DNA of 64,000 bases from Mycolicibacterium sp. TY81 (lineage in GTDB: Bacteria; Actinomycetota; Actinomycetes; Mycobacteriales; Mycobacteriaceae): NCBI RefSeq assembly GCF_018326285.1, contig NZ_AP023362.1, forward strand, positions 1,860,001 through 1,924,000. Reading direction: 5' to 3'. Below the pieces are notes generated by a model. That model was not told the origin of the DNA. It was given only the letters and a program-made list of their open reading frames with translations, and searched no databases. Of this stretch, positions 53,416 to 62,234 are shown in pieces. The position numbers and the translations under genes are program-made. Numbering within the stretch: position 1 is the stretch's first letter; every line of letters starts with the position of its first letter.

Positions 53416-54882
53416 CTACACGCGCTGTGCGGCGACTCGCACCGATTTGAGTTCGGGATCGGCGGGGTCCGGCAGGTACATCCCCGCGGCGACGCCGGTC
53501 CGCAGATAATCCAGGACCTCGGCATTGATCAGTTCGCCGGGGACGACGGCCGGTATGCCGGGCGGGTAAGGCGTGATCTGTTCCGCCGACACGCGTCCGA
53601 CCGCCATCTCGACAGGGACCGTCTCCACCGGGCCGAAGAACGCGTCCCGCGGTGACTGGACCGTCTCCAGCTGCAGGGTGTCGGGTGCCGGCAGGTGAAC
53701 GTGTGGGGGTGGTTCGAAATCCGCAGCCGCCGTGGGTAACCGGCGCAGCGCCAGCACCAGTGGGCGGATTGTCTCGCGGTCGTCGGCCATGGAAAGCGTG
53801 ATCAGGATCCGGCGGTGATCCGCCAGCCCGACATCGATGTGGTGGTGCTTTCGCAACCATTGCTGGGCCTGGTAACCGGACAACCCGGCAGCGGACACGT
53901 CGACCAGTACCTGAAGGCGATCCAGGTCGTTGGAGGCCTCGACGCCGAGCAGTTCGTCCTCGAGAACGTGCAGGCCGTCGATGTGCTCGAGATCGCGGCG
54001 TAGCTCGTCGGACAGCCGGAGCGCGGCAGCGAGCAGCCGATGCCCGTCCTCGACCATCTGGCGGCGCCAGCCGTCCATTGCCGCGTACATGAGCACGCTG
54101 GGGCTCGTGGTCGTCAGCAGGTCCGCGCACGCGGCAAGCCTGCGGTCATCGATCAGGTCGCCCTGCACGTGGAACACCGAGCCCTGCTCGAACCCGGCGC
54201 CCATCTTGTGGACGCTGACCACGCAGATGTCGGCGCCGGCATCCATCGCCCACGTGGGCAGGTCCTCGTGGAACGGCAGGTGCGCGCCCCAGGCTTCGTC
54301 GACGATCAGCGGCTTGCCGTGCGCGTGACACACCTCCGCGATGGCCTCGAGGTCGGCACAGGTGCCGTATGGGGACGGGCTGACGATCAGTGCGCCGGCG
54401 GCGTCGGGGTGGCGCCGCCAGCCGTCGGCGAAGTCCTCCGGCGAGGGCGGGTGGGACAGGTGCCGATCGGCGTCCCAGCGCGGGTTGATCCAGCGGGGGA
54501 CGACCCCCGAGAACACCAGGCCCGCGACGATCGATTTGTGGCTGTCGCGGCCCACCAGCAGACTGCCGTCACCGCCGGCCACTGCCATCATGGCGGCCTT
54601 CACGGACAGCGAACTGCCGCACGTCGAGAACCACGCCATGTCGGCGCCCACCGCAGCGGCCATCAGGTCTTCGGCACGTCGCAGGTAGCCCTTGGAGTTG
54701 CGGTGATCGTCCAAGCCGCCGCTGGCCAGCACGTCATCCCAAAACGGTTGTGCGCCCAGAGCATCCAGTACGCGGGCATCGGTACCACGTCCCTGTCGAT
54801 GGCCGGGAGGGGTGAAGCCGTACCGGCCGATCGAGCGGTAGCGCACGAGCGCGTCGAGAACAGGGGTCTCAGACTGATCCAT
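53416..54882 (-). CDS. PLP-dependent Orn/Lys/Arg decarboxylase-family enzyme
   Basis: 488 residues from the ATG at 54882 (MDQSETPVLDALVRYR); the frame opens further upstream. Fold-type I features of the major-domain decarboxylase family: FSTCGSSLSVKAAMMA near 93, the cofactor Asp in LIVDEAWGAHLPFH near 200, and the Schiff-base Lys in SVHKMGAGFEQGSV near 230. A C-terminal domain follows from about 400. The product would be a diamine or polyamine precursor such as cadaverine, putrescine or agmatine; the exact amino acid is not readable. It is divergent from an iron redox protein gene, each with a SigF-like promoter. Confidence 0.85.
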   Translation of the reverse strand: MDQSETPVLDALVRYRSIGRYGFTPPGHRQGRGTDARVLDALGAQPFWDDVLASGGLDDHRNSKGYLRRAEDLMAAAVGADMAWFSTCGSSLSVKAAMMAVAGGDGSLLVGRDSHKSIVAGLVFSGVVPRWINPRWDADRHLSHPPSPEDFADGWRRHPDAAGALIVSPSPYGTCADLEAIAEVCHAHGKPLIVDEAWGAHLPFHEDLPTWAMDAGADICVVSVHKMGAGFEQGSVFHVQGDLIDDRRLAACADLLTTTSPSVLMYAAMDGWRRQMVEDGHRLLAAALRLSDELRRDLEHIDGLHVLEDELLGVEASNDLDRLQVLVDVSAAGLSGYQAQQWLRKHHHIDVGLADHRRILITLSMADDRETIRPLVLALRRLPTAAADFEPPPHVHLPAPDTLQLETVQSPRDAFFGPVETVPVEMAVGRVSAEQITPYPPGIPAVVPGELINAEVLDYLRTGVAAGMYLPDPADPELKSVRVAAQRV

Positions 54883-54894
54883 GGTGTCGTTGGC

Positions 54895-54919
54895 ATACCC
54901 GTGGTGCCGCCGTCTACAC
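54895..54919 (-). promoter_or_regulatory. SigF-like promoter of the decarboxylase gene
   Basis: GTGT (54919-54916, one mismatch to GTTT), 15 bp, GGGTAT (54900-54895) on the minus strand, 12 bp from the ATG. Confidence 0.5.
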
Positions 54920-54923
54920 CCGG

Positions 54924-54949
54924 GTTTAGCGGCCCCCGTCTGCGGGTAT
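54924..54949 (+). promoter_or_regulatory. SigF-type promoter of the iron redox protein gene
   Basis: GTTT (54924-54927), 16 bp, GGGTAT (54944-54949): a full consensus match, followed by GGGGAGG and the ATG at 54962. Confidence 0.77.
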
Positions 54950-54961
54950 CGGGGAGGTCTC

Positions 54962-55981
54962 ATGTGCACAGAAGAACTTGTTCAGCCTTTGCTACCGGAC
55001 CCCCGCGGTCCCGTGTCCAGTGTCGTCATCGGACTGCTGGGCGAGCGCCTGCCCACGCAGTATCTGGCGCGGATACAGTTGCCGCTCGCGAACGCCGATC
55101 CCTTTGGCCTCGACCTGCAGTTGGCGCTGTACGTCTGCTACGAACTGCACTACCGCGGCTTCGCCGGCACCGACGAAAAGTGGGAATGGAACCCCGCCCT
55201 CCTCGATGTTCGTCATCGCATCGAGGAGCGGTTCCTGGCCGCCGTGAGAGAGCTCGTCGGCCCCATCAGCCCGGACAGCACGGCGCAAGCCGAGCTGGCT
55301 CGTTGTGACACCGACCCTGTCGATGATTCGAGTCTGTCTGTCTATCTCCAAGATCAGGCGACGTGGCCGCAGATGCAGGAGTACTTCGTGCATCGGTCGC
55401 TGTACCACCTCAAGGAAGCCGACCCGCAGTCGTGGATCATTCCGCGGCTGACCGGTCGCGCGAAAGCCGCGTTCGTGGCGGTGGAATACGACGAATACGG
55501 CGGCCATGGCGGGTACGCATCCATGCACCAGCGGCTGTTCGCCGATCTGCTCGATGCCGCGGGTCTGCGCAGCGACTATTTGCACTACCTCGGCAATGCG
55601 ATGGGCAGCACCCTGGCCGCGGTGAATCTCATGTCGATGTTCGGTCTGCACCGCCACCTGCGCGGCGCGGCCGTCGGCCATTTCGCCGCAACCGAACTGA
55701 CCTCGTCGCCGGGATCGCACCGAATCGTGAAGGGCCTCAAGAGGCTTGGTGCTCCGCGACCCTGCGTCGACTTTTATCGGGAACACGTCGAGGCCGACGC
55801 GGTTCATGAACAAGTGGTCCGCAAGGACGTCGTGGCAGACCTGGTGTCGCGCGAGCCCGGCCTGGAACGGGACATCGTTTTCGGTATTCGCGCCTTCGAC
55901 GCGATCGAGGGACGGCTCGCCGATCACATGCTGTCCAGCTGGGCGGCAGGGTGCCCGTCGCTGCAGCACTGGCCCGTTTGA
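54962..55981 (+). CDS. Iron-containing redox enzyme family protein (haem-oxygenase-like di-iron fold)
   Basis: 339 residues from the ATG at 54962 behind GGGGAGG. It is an all-helical protein of the haem-oxygenase-like di-iron superfamily. Candidate metal ligands are in EYFVHRSLYHLKEADP (His and Glu) near 140, VEYDEYGGHGGYASMHQRLF near 175, and HFAATELTSSPGSHR near 240. Related enzymes carry out varied oxidative reactions on amino acids or fatty acids. The reaction here is unknown. Opposite lies a PLP decarboxylase; both appear stress-controlled. Confidence 0.78.
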   Translation: MCTEELVQPLLPDPRGPVSSVVIGLLGERLPTQYLARIQLPLANADPFGLDLQLALYVCYELHYRGFAGTDEKWEWNPALLDVRHRIEERFLAAVRELVGPISPDSTAQAELARCDTDPVDDSSLSVYLQDQATWPQMQEYFVHRSLYHLKEADPQSWIIPRLTGRAKAAFVAVEYDEYGGHGGYASMHQRLFADLLDAAGLRSDYLHYLGNAMGSTLAAVNLMSMFGLHRHLRGAAVGHFAATELTSSPGSHRIVKGLKRLGAPRPCVDFYREHVEADAVHEQVVRKDVVADLVSREPGLERDIVFGIRAFDAIEGRLADHMLSSWAAGCPSLQHWPV

Positions 55982-56000
55982 CCGCCGGCGCACCGGGTAA
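55976..56000 (+). promoter_or_regulatory. SigF-type promoter of the hemerythrin operon
   Basis: GTTT (55976-55979, overlapping the last codons of the upstream gene), 15 bp, GGGTAA (55995-56000). The leader to the ATG at 56057 is about 50 bases. Confidence 0.72.
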
Positions 56001-56056
56001 TCGGTGAGGGACGCGCTCACAGCCCGAGCGCGTCTGACGTTCTCACAGGAGGAAAT

Positions 56057-56617
56057 ATGGCTTCACACGCCCTCAAATCCCCGTCTGATGTGATCGATCT
56101 CCTCACTGATCAGCACGAGCAGATCAAGTCACTGTTCACCGAGACCCTGGTGCTGGCCGGCGACGAGAGAGCGAGGTCGTTCCGGGATCTGCGCCGGCTC
56201 CTCGCGGTGCACGAAACCGCCGAGGAGGAGATCGTGCACCCGCGGGCGAAGCAGAAGCTGCCCGGTGGCGAGAAGGTCGTCGATGCCAGGCTGGAAGAGG
56301 AGCACGAGGCGAAAAAGCTACTCGCCGAACTGGAGTCGCTCGACGTCGACAGCAAGGAGTTCACCGGCAAGCTGACGAAACTCCGCGACGCCGTGATCGC
56401 GCACGCCGAGCACGAGGAGGCGGAGGAGTTCGCCAAGCTCGGAACCGAGCTGTCGCAACAGGAACTCGAGCGCATGGGCGAGATCGCCAAACTCGCGGAG
56501 GCAGTCGCGCCGACCCGGCCACATCCCGGCGTGGAGTCCCCGGCCGCGAACCTCATCGTCGGACCGTTCGCCGCGATGCTCGACCGTGTGCGGGACGTGA
56601 TCTCGAGCGTCCGCTGA
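56057..56617 (+). CDS. Hemerythrin HHE-domain protein
   Basis: 186 residues from the ATG after AGGAGGA. The four-helix HHE region spans about 12-150: DLLTDQHEQIKSLF, VHETAEEEIVHPRA, EEEHEAKKLLAELE and VIAHAEHEEAEEFAKL, supplying the His/Glu set for a di-iron site. These proteins bind or sense oxygen, nitric oxide or iron; in mycobacteria several are linked to oxidative stress. It is the first gene of an operon with the M42 peptidase-like and iron-permease-like genes. Confidence 0.9.
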   Translation: MASHALKSPSDVIDLLTDQHEQIKSLFTETLVLAGDERARSFRDLRRLLAVHETAEEEIVHPRAKQKLPGGEKVVDARLEEEHEAKKLLAELESLDVDSKEFTGKLTKLRDAVIAHAEHEEAEEFAKLGTELSQQELERMGEIAKLAEAVAPTRPHPGVESPAANLIVGPFAAMLDRVRDVISSVR

Positions 56618-56622
56618 GTCCG

Positions 56623-57735
56623 ATGATCCAGCTGCTGCAGGAACTGTTGTGGGCGTACGGACCCTGTGGCCAGGAGGACGCCGTCCGTGAGATCTGCCTG
56701 CGCGAGCTGGCGCCGGTGGTCGACAGCGCCTGGGTCGACGAGGCCGGCAACGTGGTGGGGCGGGTGTCCTCGTCGGCGCGCGACGAGGGGCACTCGCCCA
56801 TCCGCGTGATGGCTCACATGGACGAACTGTCGATGCTCGTCAAGCGAGTTCAGCCGGACGGCAGGGTGCGGCTGACCCCACTGGGCACGATGTACCCCGC
56901 GAACTTCGGCCTCGGACCCGTGCTGATGCTTGGTGACCGGGAACACGTATGCGGTGTCCTCACAGTGGGATCCGAACACACCACCCAGGAAAGTCCGCAG
57001 ATCTGGCAGACCAAACCCGACGGTGGTGACCGGGCGCTGAACTGGTCGGATGTGTACGTGTTCACGGGCCGCACACCGGACCAGTTGGCCGAAGCCGGCA
57101 TCCGTCCCGGCACTCGCGTGTGCGTGCACCGAAGCAAGCGGGAACTCGTCGAGATCGACGACTATCTCGGGTCCTATTTCATGGATGACAGAGCACTGCT
57201 GGTGGTGCTCCTGTCTGCCGCGCGCGAGTTGCGCCAACGGCCGGAAAGACCGCCCCAGGACGTGTATTTCGTGTGCACGGTCAGTGAGGAGGTCGGCGGC
57301 CTCGGTGGCTCGTACGCCAGCCGGGCCCTGCCTGGTGAGTTGACCCTGGCACTCGAGGTCGGCCCGACCGAAGCCGAGTACGGCACCACCGTCACAGGTG
57401 GGCCCATCGTCGGCTACAGCGACGCGCAGTGCGTCTACGACAAGGGCGTCGCGGACCGGCTGGTGGACGTGGCGACCGAGTTGGGCACCGATCCGCAGCC
57501 GGCGGTCCTGGGCGCGTTCGAATCCGATGCGTCGCATGCCAAGTCGAACGGGCACACGGCCGCGGCCGGGTTGCTGTGCCTGCCCACGCTGAGCACTCAC
57601 GGGTACGAGGTGGTGCCGCGCGATGGCATCGGTGCGATGTCAGACGTGTTGGTGGAGTTCCTGATGCAGCCGGTGCCGTTTGCCGAGGGCACGTCCCGGG
57701 TAAACAGGGCTGCACCACGAAAGGACGCGTCATGA
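56623..57735 (+). CDS. M42-family aminopeptidase-like metalloenzyme
   Basis: 370 residues, 5 bp after the hemerythrin gene. M42 motifs are MAHMDELSMLV (His) near 65, YFMDDRALLVVL (bridging Asp) near 185, VSEEVGGLGG (catalytic Glu and metal Glu) near 220, and STHGYEV (His) near 325. The segment ALEVGPTEAEYG stands where an Asp ligand is common, so one metal position may differ. Members form large tetrahedral peptidase complexes, and some are endoglucanases. The stop overlaps the next start (ATGA). Confidence 0.82.
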   Translation: MIQLLQELLWAYGPCGQEDAVREICLRELAPVVDSAWVDEAGNVVGRVSSSARDEGHSPIRVMAHMDELSMLVKRVQPDGRVRLTPLGTMYPANFGLGPVLMLGDREHVCGVLTVGSEHTTQESPQIWQTKPDGGDRALNWSDVYVFTGRTPDQLAEAGIRPGTRVCVHRSKRELVEIDDYLGSYFMDDRALLVVLLSAARELRQRPERPPQDVYFVCTVSEEVGGLGGSYASRALPGELTLALEVGPTEAEYGTTVTGGPIVGYSDAQCVYDKGVADRLVDVATELGTDPQPAVLGAFESDASHAKSNGHTAAAGLLCLPTLSTHGYEVVPRDGIGAMSDVLVEFLMQPVPFAEGTSRVNRAAPRKDAS

Positions 57736-58145
57736 CCGTCTCCGAAAATCCCGACCCGGACGTGATGCCGTCCGGCGTGTCCGACAAAGTGTCCATGTTC
57801 GACCGGTTCGCCACCACCACGGCCGAAATCGTTTCCCGGGCCTGGTTCTTCCTGGCGTGCGTGCTGCTGGTGATCGTGTGGGCGCCGACTTTCGCCCTCA
57901 TGACCGTCGATACCTGGCAGCTGGTCATCAACACGATCACGACGATCATCACGTTCCTGTTGGTCGCTCTGCTGCAGAACACCCAGAGGCGTTCCGATGA
58001 CGCGATTCAGCACAAACTCAACGCCATCGCCGACGCACTGGCAGATTTGATGCACCACCAGGGCGATGAGAACGACGGCATCCGCGACGACGAGAAAGAA
58101 CTGCGGGAGGCCGTCGGACTCGAAGAACGGGAAAGCACCGGCTGA
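57732..58145 (+). CDS. Low-affinity iron permease-family membrane protein
   Basis: 137 residues; the ATG overlaps the peptidase stop. The family pattern is FDRFATTTAEIVSRAWFFLACVLLVIVWAP split over the first helix, then a second helix (VINTITTIITFLLVALL) and QNTQRRSDDAIQHKLNAIADALADLM. The family is named after yeast Fet4-like proteins, but bacterial members are short and their transport role is unproved. Co-transcription with hemerythrin suggests an iron or oxygen connection. Confidence 0.8.
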   Translation: MTVSENPDPDVMPSGVSDKVSMFDRFATTTAEIVSRAWFFLACVLLVIVWAPTFALMTVDTWQLVINTITTIITFLLVALLQNTQRRSDDAIQHKLNAIADALADLMHHQGDENDGIRDDEKELREAVGLEERESTG

Positions 58146-58210
58146 CCATGAACGCCGTCAAACCGGGTGTCCGGGCGATGGACGCCATGGACCGCCTGTA
58201 CCACTGATGG

Positions 58211-59890
58211 TCACCGGCCCACATGCGACTCGGTGCGCATCCGTTCGGTCATGTGGGGGTAGTGCAGCTCGAAAGCCGGGCGCTCCGAACGGATTCGGGG
58301 CAGCTCGGTGAAGTTGTGCCGGGGTGGCGGACAGGTGGTGGCCCACTCCAGCGAGTTGCCGTGCCCCCACGGGTCGTCGACGACGACGGGCTCGCCGTAG
58401 CGCCAGCTCTTGAACACGTTCCAGACGAACGGGAGCACAGACAGCGCAAGGATGAACGACCCGATGGTGGAGACCAGGTTGAGGGCGTCGAAACCGTCGC
58501 CCGGCAGGTAGTCCGCGTAGCGCCGCGGCATGCCCTGGTCGCCCAGCCAGTGCTGAACCAGGAACGTGGTGTGGAAGCCTATGAAGGTCAGCCAGAAGTG
58601 CAGCTTGCCCAGGCGCTCGTCGAGCAGCCGCCCGCACATCTTCGGGAACCAGAAGTAGATGCCGGCGTACGTGGCGAACACTATGGTGCCGAAGAGCACG
58701 TAATGGAAGTGCGCCACAACGAAATACGAATCGGTGACGTGGAAGTCCAGCGGCGGGCTGGCGAGCAGTACACCCGAGAGTCCGCCCAACAGGAAGGTGA
58801 CGAGGAAGCCGACCGAGAACAGCATGGGCGTCTCGAAGGTCAACTGACCCTTCCACATGGTGCCGATCCAATTCCAGAATTTGATGCCGGTGGGAACCGC
58901 GATCAGGAACGTCATGAACGAGAAGAACGGCAGCAGCACGGCGCCGGTGGCGAACATGTGGTGCGCCCACACCGCGACCGACAGCACCGTGATGCCCCAC
59001 GTCGCGTAAACCAGTGTGGTGTAACCGAATATCGGCTTGCGGGAGAACACCGGGATGATCTCGGTGACGATGCCGAAGAACGGTAGCGCGACGATGTACA
59101 CCTCGGGGTGGCCGAAGAACCAGAACAGGTGTTGCCACAGGATCGCGCCGCCGTTGGCGGCATCGTAGACGTGTGCCCCCAGATGACGCTGCGCCAGCAG
59201 ACCGAACAGGGCCGCGGTCAGGATCGGGAAGGCCAGGAGTATCAGCACGCCGGTGGCGAGGATGTTCCACGTGAAGATGGGCATGCGGAACATGGTCATC
59301 CCGGGGCAACGCATGCAGACCACGGTCGTGATCATGTTGACCGCACCGAGGATGGTGCCGAGGCCCGACACGATCAGGCCCACCGCCCACAGGTCCCCGC
59401 CGGAGCCCGGCGAGTGGACCGCGTCGGACAGTGGGGTATAGGCCGTCCACCCGAAATCCGCTGCGCCGCCGGGAACGACGAATCCGGCCAGCACCAGCAG
59501 CCCGCCGAACAGGAACAGCCAGAACGACAGCGCGTTGAGCCGCGGGAAGGCGACGTCGGGTGCGCCGATCTGCAGGGGGAGCACCAGATTCGCGAAACCG
59601 AACACGACGGGCGTCGCGTACAACAGCAACATCAAGGTGCCGTGCACGGTGAACAGCTGGTTGTACTGCTCGTTGGACAGGAACTGCAGGCCGGGCATGG
59701 CGAGCTCGGTGCGCATCAGCAACGCCATGATCCCGGCGCTGAAGAAGAAGGCGAACGACACCGCCAGGTACATCTGGCCGATCAACTTGTGGTCGGTCGT
59801 GCTGACGAGTCCGTACAGGACGGCGCCCAAACGCTTTCGGCGCGTCGGGAACGGCCGTTGTGGTGTCAACGGCACTTCGACAGCGGTCAC
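58211..59890 (-). CDS. ctaD: Cytochrome c oxidase subunit I (aa3 type)
   Basis: 559 residues from the GTG at 59890; the frame opens further upstream across the promoter. Twelve helices are expected. Haem and copper ligands are visible in [12 protein letters not shown] (low-spin haem His), FFGHPEVYI (CuB His and cross-linked Tyr), WAHHMFATG (two CuB His) and [11 protein letters not shown] (haem ligands). It is the catalytic subunit of the proton-pumping terminal oxidase. No ctaC or ctaE is nearby, so this is probably a second, stress-expressed copy. Its SigF-type promoter is back to back with that of dps. Confidence 0.93.
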   Translation of the reverse strand: MTAVEVPLTPQRPFPTRRKRLGAVLYGLVSTTDHKLIGQMYLAVSFAFFFSAGIMALLMRTELAMPGLQFLSNEQYNQLFTVHGTLMLLLYATPVVFGFANLVLPLQIGAPDVAFPRLNALSFWLFLFGGLLVLAGFVVPGGAADFGWTAYTPLSDAVHSPGSGGDLWAVGLIVSGLGTILGAVNMITTVVCMRCPGMTMFRMPIFTWNILATGVLILLAFPILTAALFGLLAQRHLGAHVYDAANGGAILWQHLFWFFGHPEVYIVALPFFGIVTEIIPVFSRKPIFGYTTLVYATWGITVLSVAVWAHHMFATGAVLLPFFSFMTFLIAVPTGIKFWNWIGTMWKGQLTFETPMLFSVGFLVTFLLGGLSGVLLASPPLDFHVTDSYFVVAHFHYVLFGTIVFATYAGIYFWFPKMCGRLLDERLGKLHFWLTFIGFHTTFLVQHWLGDQGMPRRYADYLPGDGFDALNLVSTIGSFILALSVLPFVWNVFKSWRYGEPVVVDDPWGHGNSLEWATTCPPPRHNFTELPRIRSERPAFELHYPHMTERMRTESHVGR

Positions 59891-59899
59891 CCCGGGGCG

Positions 59900-59925
59900 G
59901 TACCCGGGTGCCGCCGGTACTAAAC
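59900..59925 (-). promoter_or_regulatory. SigF-type promoter of ctaD
   Basis: GTTT (59925-59922), 16 bp, GGGTAC (59905-59900) on the minus strand, ending 9 bp before the GTG: leaderless or nearly so. Confidence 0.76.
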
Positions 59926-59928
59926 GGT

Positions 59929-59954
59929 GTTTGTCCCGGATGCCGTAGGGGTAG
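59929..59954 (+). promoter_or_regulatory. SigF-type promoter of dps
   Basis: GTTT (59929-59932), 16 bp, GGGTAG (59949-59954), ending 9 bp before the dps ATG. Its -35 box is 3 bp from that of the divergent ctaD promoter. Confidence 0.76.
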
Positions 59955-59963
59955 AGGCAGGCC

Positions 59964-60500
59964 ATGAGCGAATTCACCATTCCAGGCCTTTCCGAAGAGC
60001 AGAGCAGCCGGATCCGAGTGCTGCTCCAGATCCAGCTGAGCACGTACAACGACCTGCACCTCACGCTGAAGCACGTGCATTGGAATGTCGTGGGCCCCAA
60101 TTTCATCGGCGTGCACGAGATGATCGATCCGCAGGTCGAGCTGGTGCGCGGTTACGCGGACCAGACCGCAGAGCGGCTGGCGGCGCTGGGCGCATCGCCG
60201 GACGGTACGCCGGGGGCGATTCTCAAATACCGCACGTGGGACGACTACTCGATCGGCCGCGATACCGCGCAGTCGCACCTCGCCGCCCTGGATCTGGTCT
60301 ACGACGGCGTCATCAAGGACGCGCGCAAGGCCATCCAAGAACTCGACGAGCTCGATCTGGTCACCCAGGACATGCTGATCGGTCAGGTCGCCGAACTGGA
60401 GAAGTTCCAATGGTTCGTCCGTGCCCATCTGGAATCGGCCGGCGGCGAGCTCGCCAGCGGCGGTGCGCACACCGAGCGCCAGGCGGCGGCTCAGGCGTAG
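59964..60500 (+). CDS. dps: Dps ferritin-like DNA-protection protein
   Basis: 178 residues. The ferroxidase residues match those known for M. smegmatis Dps1: His39 in KHVHWNVVG, Asp66 and Glu70 in [10 protein letters not shown], with His51 and Asp55 in GVHEMID. The C-terminal tail after about residue 160 is the extended, positively assisted region used for DNA binding in mycobacterial Dps1. It oxidises ferrous iron with peroxide, stores it in a 12-mer and shields DNA in stationary phase. Its 3' end overlaps the convergent oxidoreductase gene by 10 bp. Confidence 0.93.
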   Translation: MSEFTIPGLSEEQSSRIRVLLQIQLSTYNDLHLTLKHVHWNVVGPNFIGVHEMIDPQVELVRGYADQTAERLAALGASPDGTPGAILKYRTWDDYSIGRDTAQSHLAALDLVYDGVIKDARKAIQELDELDLVTQDMLIGQVAELEKFQWFVRAHLESAGGELASGGAHTERQAAAQA

Positions 60501-61459
60501 GCCGAGGTCTGGAACTCCGGCAGGACGTCGCGCTCCCACGCGTCGAAGAAGCCGTCCATGTCCGGGCCGATCTGCTGGACATAGATCTCGTCGACGCCGG
60601 CATCGACGTACTTGCGCACCTGCTGGACGTGGGCGTCGATGTCGGGTCCGCACACGATCGCATCCGTCACCGCTTCGCGCGTCACCAGACTCGCGGCGGA
60701 CGCGAAATCCGTTGGCCGGGGCAGTATCTGGTTCAGCTGGCCGGGTAGTTGCTCGGTGGCCCACAAGCGCTGCGCCGTGTCCGCCGCGAATTCGGGGTCC
60801 AGGTCCCAACAGACCTTCATGCCGGCCTGCACGGGCTTGCGGCCGCCGCCGGCCTCCCGGAAGAGTGCGACCCGGTCGGCGTCGGGCATGGTGATGCAAT
60901 AGCCGTCGCCGATCCGCCCGGCCAGTCGGGTCGCCTGCGGGCCGAACCCCGATACGTAGATGGGTATGCGGTGATCCGGCAGGGTGTAGATGCGGGCGTC
61001 CTGGACCCGGTAGTAGCGGCCGTCGTGGTTCAGTTCTTCCCCTCGGTGCAGGGCCCGGATCAGCGACACCGCTTCCGCGAGCCGGTCCAGCCGTTCTCCG
61101 GCCGACGGCCAGGGGCCGCCCAGGATGTGCTCGTTGAGCGCCTCTCCGCTGCCGACACCCAGCCGGAAACCACCGCGCAGCTGAACGGCCGCCGTGGCGG
61201 CGGCCTGCGCGATGATCGCGGGGTGCATCCGGAACGTCGGGCAGGTGACCGCGGTGGTCACCGGCAGTGCCGTCACCTCGGACAGCGCGCCGAGAACGCC
61301 CCAGACGAACGGACTCTGGCCTTGTTCGTCGTTCCACGGATGGAAGTGATCAGAAACCCACAGCGCGTGGAAACCGGCTTCCTCGGCTCGTCTGGCCTGA
61401 GCGATCAGGTCATGGGGATCGAACTGTTCACAGGAGAGGAAATAACCGATATGCGTCAT
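60491..61459 (-). CDS. F420-dependent LLM-class oxidoreductase (TIGR03557-like)
   Basis: 322 residues from the ATG at 61459 (MTHIGYFLSCEQF); the frame opens upstream. The luciferase-like barrel shows ALWVSDHFHPWNDEQGQSPF near 35, VTTAVTCPTFRMHPA near 70 and RLGVGSGEALNEHILG near 100. These resemble the F420-dependent glucose-6-phosphate-dehydrogenase-like group. It should use coenzyme F420; the substrate is unknown. A SigF-like promoter lies directly upstream. Confidence 0.85.
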   Translation of the reverse strand: MTHIGYFLSCEQFDPHDLIAQARRAEEAGFHALWVSDHFHPWNDEQGQSPFVWGVLGALSEVTALPVTTAVTCPTFRMHPAIIAQAAATAAVQLRGGFRLGVGSGEALNEHILGGPWPSAGERLDRLAEAVSLIRALHRGEELNHDGRYYRVQDARIYTLPDHRIPIYVSGFGPQATRLAGRIGDGYCITMPDADRVALFREAGGGRKPVQAGMKVCWDLDPEFAADTAQRLWATEQLPGQLNQILPRPTDFASAASLVTREAVTDAIVCGPDIDAHVQQVRKYVDAGVDEIYVQQIGPDMDGFFDAWERDVLPEFQTSAYA

Positions 61460-61468
61460 GTCGGCCTC

Positions 61469-61494
61469 GTACCCGGCAAGCCGGGCGGAGAATC
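61469..61494 (-). promoter_or_regulatory. SigF-like promoter of the F420 oxidoreductase gene
   Basis: GATT (61494-61491, one mismatch), 16 bp, GGGTAC (61474-61469) on the minus strand, ending 9 bp before the ATG. Confidence 0.5.
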
Positions 61495-61541
61495 CCGGTA
61501 GCGCGTTACGATGGCTGTGGCCACCTGCCACCCACAACGAC

Positions 61542-62204
61542 ATGAGTGAAACCGACGGCGAAATCGCCGATTCCGAATCCTGGGACGTCGCTGCCGTGTT
61601 CGGCGGCGGCGCTGCGCAACATGTCGGTAGCTTTCAGTTCCATGTCGCCGAGCAGCGCTGGGTGTGGTCCGAAGCGGTGGCCCGCATGCACGGCTATGCG
61701 CTGGGGGAAGTCGAGCCCACCACCGAGTTGCTGCTGAGTCACAAGCATCCAGACGACCGCGCCAAGGTCGCCGAGATACTCGAGCGGGTGCAGACCGGTG
61801 GTCTGTTCAGCAGTCGGCACCGCATCGTCGATTCCGGTGGAAAGGTCCACTGGGTCGTCGTGGTCAGTGACCGGATGACCGACGAGGACGGCGAGGTCAC
61901 CGGGACGCACGGCTACTACATCGACGTCACCGCCGGCATCCAGTCCGATCTCACCCTGGCCATGGCCTCGGTCGTGGAATCGCGCGCCGTGATCGACCAG
62001 GCCAAGGGCATTCTGATGGCCGCCTACGGTATCGACGCAGACCGCGCTTTCGAGATTCTGAAATGGCGTTCGCAGGCCACCCAGTTGAAGCTGCGGACCG
62101 TCGCGGCCCGCTTGTTGGAAGCCGTGATCCGCGAGGGGCTGGCCCCCGAGACCGTCACCTCGATCGACCATCTGTTGCTCATCGACGGGCCCGGCGAGAC
62201 TTGA
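61542..62204 (+). CDS. PAS-ANTAR RNA-binding antiterminator-type regulator
   Basis: 220 residues from the ATG at 61542. The PAS fold is at about 25-135 (WVWSEAVARMHGYALGEVEPT, HPDDRAKVAEIL, HGYYIDVT). The ANTAR domain is at about 145-205 (SRAVIDQAKGILMAAYGIDADRAFEILKWRSQ), with the AKGILM helix typical of RNA-binding antiterminators. Such proteins sense a small signal through PAS and bind twin hairpins in nascent RNA. The target is not known; it is divergent from the F420 oxidoreductase. Confidence 0.9.
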   Translation: MSETDGEIADSESWDVAAVFGGGAAQHVGSFQFHVAEQRWVWSEAVARMHGYALGEVEPTTELLLSHKHPDDRAKVAEILERVQTGGLFSSRHRIVDSGGKVHWVVVVSDRMTDEDGEVTGTHGYYIDVTAGIQSDLTLAMASVVESRAVIDQAKGILMAAYGIDADRAFEILKWRSQATQLKLRTVAARLLEAVIREGLAPETVTSIDHLLLIDGPGET

Positions 62205-62211
62205 CAACACG

Positions 62212-62227
62212 TCGAACAATTGTTCGA
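62212..62227 (+). promoter_or_regulatory. Perfect LexA/SOS box before the radical SAM gene
   Basis: TCGAACAATTGTTCGA matches the mycobacterial SOS consensus TCGAAC-N4-GTTCGA exactly and is a full palindrome. It ends 7 bp before the GTG at 62235, so LexA binding would block initiation. Confidence 0.92.
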
Positions 62228-62234
62228 ATTAAGT

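Noticed and set aside
58148..58207. 19-codon ORF between the iron-permease-like gene and ctaD
   Set aside because: It lacks a clear RBS and is too short to support without conservation data.
58158..61337. 1059-codon minus-strand open frame across ctaD and dps
   Set aside because: It is frame-shifted relative to ctaD, runs through the dps gene and promoter region, and is Arg/Pro-rich with no recognisable domain.
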